Assembly: GCF_963676475.1 (NCBI RefSeq)
Contig: NZ_OY781106.1
Coordinates: 2,170,001-2,234,000, forward strand
Origin: an uncultured Celeribacter sp.
GTDB lineage: Bacteria; Pseudomonadota; Alphaproteobacteria; Rhodobacterales; Rhodobacteraceae
Direction of reading: 5' to 3'
DNA length: 64,000 nucleotides
Shown: piece by piece, positions 59,945 through 64,000 of the stretch
How the letters are laid out: each line of letters begins with the position of its first letter
Numbering within the stretch: position 1 is the first letter of the stretch
The notes under the pieces: model-generated
Told to the model about the DNA's origin: nothing
Database searches by the model: none
The model's input: the letters and a program-made list of their open reading frames with translations, nothing else
Translations under genes and position numbers: made by a program

Positions 59945-61174
59945 ATGCGTCGCGTCGTCGTCACAGGTCTCGGGATTGTCTCCTCCATCGGCAACACTGC
60001 CGACGAGGTGCTTGCCTCTTTGAAGGCGGGCAAATCCGGCATTACTGCCAATGAGGACATGAAGGAATACGGCTTTCGCAGCCAAATCGCGGGGGCCGTG
60101 GACATCGACATCAAGGAGCATGTCGACAAACGCGCGCTGCGCTTCATGGGGCCGGGTGCGGCCTATGCGGCGATTGCTATGCAACAGGCGATCCAGGATT
60201 CCGGTCTCGAAGAGAGCGACGTGGTGAACCCGCGCACCGGTCTGATTGCAGGCTCCGGCGGCCCGTCCACCTCCGCCATGCTGACCGCGCATCAATCCGT
60301 GCTCAAGACCATGTCCACCAAACGTGTCGGCCCCTTCGCCGTTCCGAAATGCATGGGCTCGACGATTTCCGCCAACCTTGCGACGGCCTATCAGATCAAG
60401 GGGATCAACTATTCGATCACCTCGGCCTGTTCGACCTCGCTGCATTGCATCGGCTCTGCGTCTGAGCAGATCATGATGGGCAAACAGGACGTGATGTTCG
60501 CGGGCGGCGGCGAGGAACTGGATTGGACCCTGTCCTGCCTGTTCGACGCCATGGGCGCGATGTCCTCGAAATACAACGACACGCCGGAAAAAGCCTCGCG
60601 CGCGTTTGATGCGGAGCGTGACGGCTTCGTGATCTCCGGCGGCGGTGCGATCCTCGTGCTCGAAGAGCTGGAACACGCGAAAGCCCGTGGTGCGAAGATT
60701 TACGCCGAAGTGACCGGTTTTGCCGCCACCTCCGACGGGGCCGACATGGTCGCACCGTCGGGCGAAGGCGGCGAACGCGCGATGCGTCTGGCGCTTCAAT
60801 CCCTCGAAGAAGGCCGCAAAGTCGGCTACATCAACGCCCATGGCACATCGACGCCTGTCGGCGACGTAGGCGAAGTCGAAGCGGTGCGTCGTGTCTTTGG
60901 CGAAGGTCAAACCCCGGTGATTTCCTCGACGAAATCCATGACCGGCCACTCTCAGGGCGCCACCGGCGCGCAAGAGGCGGTCTATTGTTTGCTCGCGCTG
61001 CAGAACGATTTCATCATCCCCTCGATCAACGTCGAAACGCTTGATCCCGCGATCAACGAGGGTGAGATTGCCACCAAACTGGTGGAAAATGCGGGCCTCG
61101 ACTCGGTGATGACCAACTCGTTCGGGTTCGGCGGCACCAACGGCTCGATGATCCTGTCGAAATATCTGGGGTAA
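59945..61174 (+). CDS. fabB: 3-oxoacyl-ACP synthase I
   Basis: Condenses acyl-ACP with malonyl-ACP and elongates the cis-3-decenoyl branch. The 409-residue thiolase-fold protein has Cys162 in SACSTSLHCIG, His in INAHGTSTPVGD, the Lys in ISSTKSMTGHSQGATGAQEA with the second His, and FGFGGTNGS at the end. AAAGGA precedes the ATG. It lies 40 nt after fabA. Confidence 0.96.
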   Translation: MRRVVVTGLGIVSSIGNTADEVLASLKAGKSGITANEDMKEYGFRSQIAGAVDIDIKEHVDKRALRFMGPGAAYAAIAMQQAIQDSGLEESDVVNPRTGLIAGSGGPSTSAMLTAHQSVLKTMSTKRVGPFAVPKCMGSTISANLATAYQIKGINYSITSACSTSLHCIGSASEQIMMGKQDVMFAGGGEELDWTLSCLFDAMGAMSSKYNDTPEKASRAFDAERDGFVISGGGAILVLEELEHAKARGAKIYAEVTGFAATSDGADMVAPSGEGGERAMRLALQSLEEGRKVGYINAHGTSTPVGDVGEVEAVRRVFGEGQTPVISSTKSMTGHSQGATGAQEAVYCLLALQNDFIIPSINVETLDPAINEGEIATKLVENAGLDSVMTNSFGFGGTNGSMILSKYLG

Positions 61175-61183
61175 GAGACACAG

Positions 61184-61972
61184 ATGGCTGATCTTCTCAA
61201 AGGCAAACGCGGGCTCGTGATGGGCGTCGCCAATGAGCGCTCCATTGCTTGGGGCATCGCGAAAGCCTGTGCCGATGAGGGCGCGGAGCTGGCCTTTACC
61301 TATCAGGGCGAGGCCTTTGGCAAACGTCTTGAACCGCTGGCAAGCTCCGTCGGCTCCGACACGATGGTCGATGTCGATGTCACCAACCCGGAACAAATGG
61401 ACGAAGCCTTTGCGGCCCTCAAAGCGAAATGGGGCAAGCTCGATTTCGTCGTCCACGCCATTGCCTATTCGGACAAATCCGAACTCACGGGCCGGTTCCG
61501 CGACACCACCGAGGCGAATTTCAAGAACTCGCTGCATATCTCGTGTTTCAGTTTCATCGACGTCGCGAAACGTGCGTCCGAGTTGATGACGGACGGCGGC
61601 ACCTTGATGACCTTGACCTTCGCGGGCTCGAACACGGTCGTACCGAATTACAACGTGATGGGCGTGGCTAAGGCGGCGCTGGAATCCTCCGTGCGCTACC
61701 TCGCCAACGACCTCGGCCCCGAGGGCATCCGCGTCAACGCAATCTCCCCCGGCCCGATGAAAACGCTTGCCGGTTCCGCCATCGGAGGCGCGCGCCGGAC
61801 CTACAAACACGCCGAACAAAACGCGCCGATGCAATCCAACGCGACGCTCGAAGCGGTCGGCGCCACGGCGGTCTATCTGGCCTCTGACGGCGGGGCTTTC
61901 ACCACCGGCGAGATCATCCGCGTCGATGGTGGCTATCACATCATGGGCATGCCACGGATCGAAAATCTCTGA
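61184..61972 (+). CDS. fabI: Enoyl-ACP reductase
   Basis: Reduces trans-2-enoyl-ACP with NADH, the last step of each elongation cycle and the target of triclosan. The 262-residue SDR has GVANERSIAWGIAKA (nucleotide loop), the Tyr-x6-Lys pair in YNVMGVAKAAL and the RVNAISPGPMKTLA segment. It starts 9 nt after fabB and ends at a terminator. Confidence 0.96.
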   Translation: MADLLKGKRGLVMGVANERSIAWGIAKACADEGAELAFTYQGEAFGKRLEPLASSVGSDTMVDVDVTNPEQMDEAFAALKAKWGKLDFVVHAIAYSDKSELTGRFRDTTEANFKNSLHISCFSFIDVAKRASELMTDGGTLMTLTFAGSNTVVPNYNVMGVAKAALESSVRYLANDLGPEGIRVNAISPGPMKTLAGSAIGGARRTYKHAEQNAPMQSNATLEAVGATAVYLASDGGAFTTGEIIRVDGGYHIMGMPRIENL

Positions 61973-61995
61973 TTTCGACGCTCGGTTTGAATAAA

Positions 61996-62021
61996 AAACG
62001 GCCCCCGCGAGAGGGCCGTTT
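61996..62021 (+). terminator. Terminator after fabI
   Basis: AAACGGCCC (61996-62004) pairs with GGGCCGTTT (62013-62021), followed by CTTTTT. The A-rich 5' side may also serve the converging gene. Confidence 0.88.
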
Positions 62022-62059
62022 CTTTTTACATCGAAGATGTCATGGGAAATCAGGTGGGA

Positions 62060-62650
62060 TCAGTCCCAGAAGCCTTCGTCAACGCTTTCCATCGCCTCAA
62101 GCTCTTCCTCATTGTAGCCGGTCACAGCCACATAGGTGTCGTTGTCGAGACGGGTCAGTGTCACGTTTTCCATCGGGATCATCACATGTTTGTCGCCGAT
62201 GTCGAGGAAACCGCCAACTTCAGCGACGATGCCCTTCACCTGACCATTCATGTCGAGCACGATGTCTTCGATTTCACCAATCTCGTTCCAGTCTTCGCCG
62301 ACTTCGGTCATGTTGGAGTCGAGTTCCCAGCCTTCATCATTGGCTTCGTCAGTGGTGTAGATCACGGAGTCGGTGATGTCGCGGGTGCGGATCAGCGGGT
62401 GACCGTCATTCACATCGCCCATGTTGGCCATGTCAGCGGCGTCATCGGCGGCGTCAGCCGTTGCATCCATCGCATTGTCGGCAGCGGCTGCAGTCGCATC
62501 GCCCGCATCTTCCATGGCGGCACCGGTCTGATCGGCTGCCTGCTCCATATGCGTGCCAGCTTCATCCATTTCAGCTTCGGCGTGATTGTCAGCAAAGGCG
62601 ATGCCGGTGGCGGCGATCAGAGCGAGAGCGGATGTGGTAAAAAGTTTCAT
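62060..62650 (-). CDS. Exported PRC-barrel protein with Ala/Asp-rich linker
   Basis: A 196-residue exported protein: signal peptide to about residue 20 (GIAFA), a linker of about 55 residues rich in Ala, Asp and Met (DATAAAADNAMDATADAADD), then a PRC-barrel domain with GEIEDIVLDMNGQVKGIVAEVGGFLDIGDKHVMIPM. PRC domains occur in RNA-processing and photosynthetic proteins; a periplasmic role here is not established. It is convergent with fabI. Confidence 0.75.
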   Translation of the reverse strand: MKLFTTSALALIAATGIAFADNHAEAEMDEAGTHMEQAADQTGAAMEDAGDATAAAADNAMDATADAADDAADMANMGDVNDGHPLIRTRDITDSVIYTTDEANDEGWELDSNMTEVGEDWNEIGEIEDIVLDMNGQVKGIVAEVGGFLDIGDKHVMIPMENVTLTRLDNDTYVAVTGYNEEELEAMESVDEGFWD

Positions 62651-62871
62651 ACTGTTCCTCCAGTGTCTTTTACATTCACCAACCCAATGCCTGAAAGCCC
62701 TCATAAGTTCCTCCGTTTATTTGATAGTTTCCGCTTGCCTAAAATCCATTCCACCCTGCGCACGCGAACCGACGTTAAAGCCGCACCGGCCGAGCGGCCC
62801 CATGAATTGGCTCATCCTTGGTTGGGTCTGTGCTGTCTCGCGCCCGCCAGACCGGTTTAAGGCGAAACGCT

Positions 62872-63492
62872 TTAGTGACAGCCCCCCGGCCCGCAGCTGT
62901 CGCAGCTTTCACAGGCCCGCGCGCGGTCCTTCATTTCGATGAATTTTTCGTCCCAGGATTCGCCATCCCCAAAGGCGAGGAAATGTTGATATTGCTCGTG
63001 CCGGTCCGGCAAATTGCGCGCGTGTTTGATGGGGCACCAGTAATATTCCGTGCGCCCCGCCACCTCGCGGACATAGGCCAAAAGCCCGTTGCAATAGCCG
63101 CAATAGACGCAGTTCAGTTTCTGCATGAAGTTGAGATAGGTCAGCTTGTGCCGGTCGACGGCGATGTAGGTTTTGCGCTTCACCTTCGGGATGCCGTAGA
63201 CCGGAAAACAGATCGCTTGATAGACTGTCACGAACAGATCCATTAGCGCGAACGGAATGATCAAGCCGTAGATCACCGGCGCCGTGACGATCTCCCAAGG
63301 GCGTGCGCGGCGCAGAAAGACCGACCAGCGGACGCGCAAGGCACGGCCACGTTTGCGGGCCTCTTCCTCAAATACGACCCGCCCGTTCGAGAATCGGTAT
63401 TGAAACCGCTCCCGCGCCTCCTGGGCCTCTTTTTCGAGCTGAAGTTGCAAATCCCGCAGGCTTTCGCGGAGTTTTTCCACCGTGCTGTTCAT
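62872..63492 (-). CDS. Conserved roseobacter membrane protein with coiled coil and Cys clusters
   Basis: A 206-residue protein: an N-terminal coiled coil of about 60 residues (LRESLRDLQLQLEKEAQEARERF), a hydrophobic segment (about 68-95, PVIYGLIIPFALMDLFVTVYQAICF), then a soluble region with CVYCGYCNG and a C-terminal ACESCDSCGPGGCH that could bind zinc or an iron-sulfur cluster. No family name can be assigned from sequence alone. It stands alone before the M50-like gene. Confidence 0.6.
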   Translation of the reverse strand: MNSTVEKLRESLRDLQLQLEKEAQEARERFQYRFSNGRVVFEEEARKRGRALRVRWSVFLRRARPWEIVTAPVIYGLIIPFALMDLFVTVYQAICFPVYGIPKVKRKTYIAVDRHKLTYLNFMQKLNCVYCGYCNGLLAYVREVAGRTEYYWCPIKHARNLPDRHEQYQHFLAFGDGESWDEKFIEMKDRARACESCDSCGPGGCH

Positions 63493-63594
63493 CCGGGCCT
63501 CCAGCCACTGTTTTTCGCTTAGGGTAGAGCCTTCGCGCGGTCAGGCAAGCGTCCCGCCACCTCGTGGCTGTTTTTTACCCGAAACTGTTGCCGA

Positions 63595-63639
63595 CACGAT
63601 GTTGCCGCTCACAATGTTGCCGCTCACAATGTTGCGGCT
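63595..63639. repeat. Three tandem 15-bp repeats
   Basis: Units CACGATGTTGCCGCT, CACAATGTTGCCGCT and CACAATGTTGCGGCT lie head to tail. Each differs from the next by one base. They sit in the 269-nt gap before the M50-like gene, with no other recognised function. Confidence 0.7.
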
Positions 63640-63761
63640 GCGGAAACACTGCGTTGAACACCTCATGGATCGCACAGCCCCGTAGTGCGCGCCTCATTGT
63701 CGCCACATTTAAGACCCATCAAAACCTCAAATTCACATCAAACGCGCGGTCCGTCTCACCG

Positions 63762-64000
63762 ATGATCTTTCTGTTGCTCGCCCTTGCCCTCGGCCTCATG
63801 GCCCTGCCGCTTGTGACCAGCCCGGCCCCGACCGAGGGGCACATCCGGGCCAGCGGATTTAATGGCGTGGGCGTGCTCATTGGTTTTGTCATCACGGTCG
63901 CAGTCGCCACGCTGACCTCTCCGATGTTCGGGTTTGGCTTTGTCTTTGCGGTGCTTTTGCATGAGATTGGCTCGGCTCTGGCGGTGCGGATCATCGGCCA
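63762..64000 (+). CDS. M50-like metallopeptidase (3' end cut by window edge)
   Basis: Only the first 79 codons are present. They encode two hydrophobic segments (IFLLLALALGLMALPL and GVLIGFVITVAVATLTSPMF) and the start of a zinc site, VLLHEIGSALAVRIIG; the His-Glu pair fits the HExxx start of the M50/site-2-protease-like family, though the second His of HExxH is Ala-containing here (HEIGSA). The ATG at 63762 is the first available. The rest lies to the right of the window. Confidence 0.6.
   Translation, partial: MIFLLLALALGLMALPLVTSPAPTEGHIRASGFNGVGVLIGFVITVAVATLTSPMFGFGFVFAVLLHEIGSALAVRIIG

Noticed and set aside
59924..61939. A 671-codon open frame on the minus strand opposite fabB and fabI
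   Set aside because: Shadow of two clear fatty-acid genes; composition is the reverse complement of normal codons.
1..64000. tRNA or rRNA genes
   Set aside because: No T-loop/anticodon-arm pattern or rRNA sequence was recognised; a tRNAscan run was not possible here.

Overview
The window is chromosomal DNA of a roseobacter-group alphaproteobacterium (order Rhodobacterales). It is GC-rich and densely coded, with many SD-preceded ATG, GTG and TTG starts. Family-level markers are a SAM/SAH-type riboswitch in front of metK, the miaB/phoH/ybeY/corC/lnt/metK block, the aroA-cmk ... rpsA-ihfB-lapA-trpF-trpB block, an Irr-type Fur regulator divergent from fabA-fabB-fabI, and the carboxyspermidine route to spermidine. 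No rRNA, tRNA or CRISPR array was seen. Species cannot be named from the sequence alone.

Left end (1-15.9 kb) is accessory DNA. It opens with a DDE transposase cut by the window edge and its TniB-like ATPase, which ends at a strong terminator. Then come a fragment of an E. coli-type murB, an operon of three related secreted Cys-rich proteins of unknown function, and a surface-glycan region: sulfotransferase, flippase-like membrane protein, GT2 glycosyltransferase, GT-C-like membrane transferase, UDP-glucuronate 4-epimerase and UDP-glucose dehydrogenase. An MFS transporter and a divergent MocR regulator, with a palindrome between them, interrupt the glycan genes.

The middle (15.9-35 kb) is mostly housekeeping and metabolism: aldehyde dehydrogenase, dGTPase, YchF, TrpA, the nspC/carboxyspermidine dehydrogenase pair, LldD, L25, Pth, DUF2332 and DUF2237 proteins, a membrane LuxR regulator with two acidic-tailed PepSY-like proteins, and TrpB/TrpF. 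Two genes here are frameshifted: a GNAT acetyltransferase and a secreted beta-rich protein. The right half (35-64 kb) carries the conserved aroA/cmk/rpsA/ihfB and miaB/phoH/lnt/metK blocks with interposed accessory genes (BLUF photoreceptor, nitroreductase, capsule-type protein, QueF, P-loop kinase, small exporter), an OmpA/lipoprotein pair, an orphan DUF1629/Imm11-like gene, FKBP, ferredoxin reductase, Tag, Irr, FabABI, a PRC-barrel protein and the start of an M50-like peptidase.

The most unusual signal is a 118-bp intergenic repeat present twice in opposite orientation (25412-25529 and 56340-56457). It is 108/118 identical and folds into two hairpins. Four of its ten differences form two compensatory base-pair swaps in one stem, which points to selection on structure. 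The Cys-rich secreted operon, the LuxR/PepSY acidic-tail cassette and the OmpA/lipoprotein shared motif are the best candidates for undescribed protein systems.
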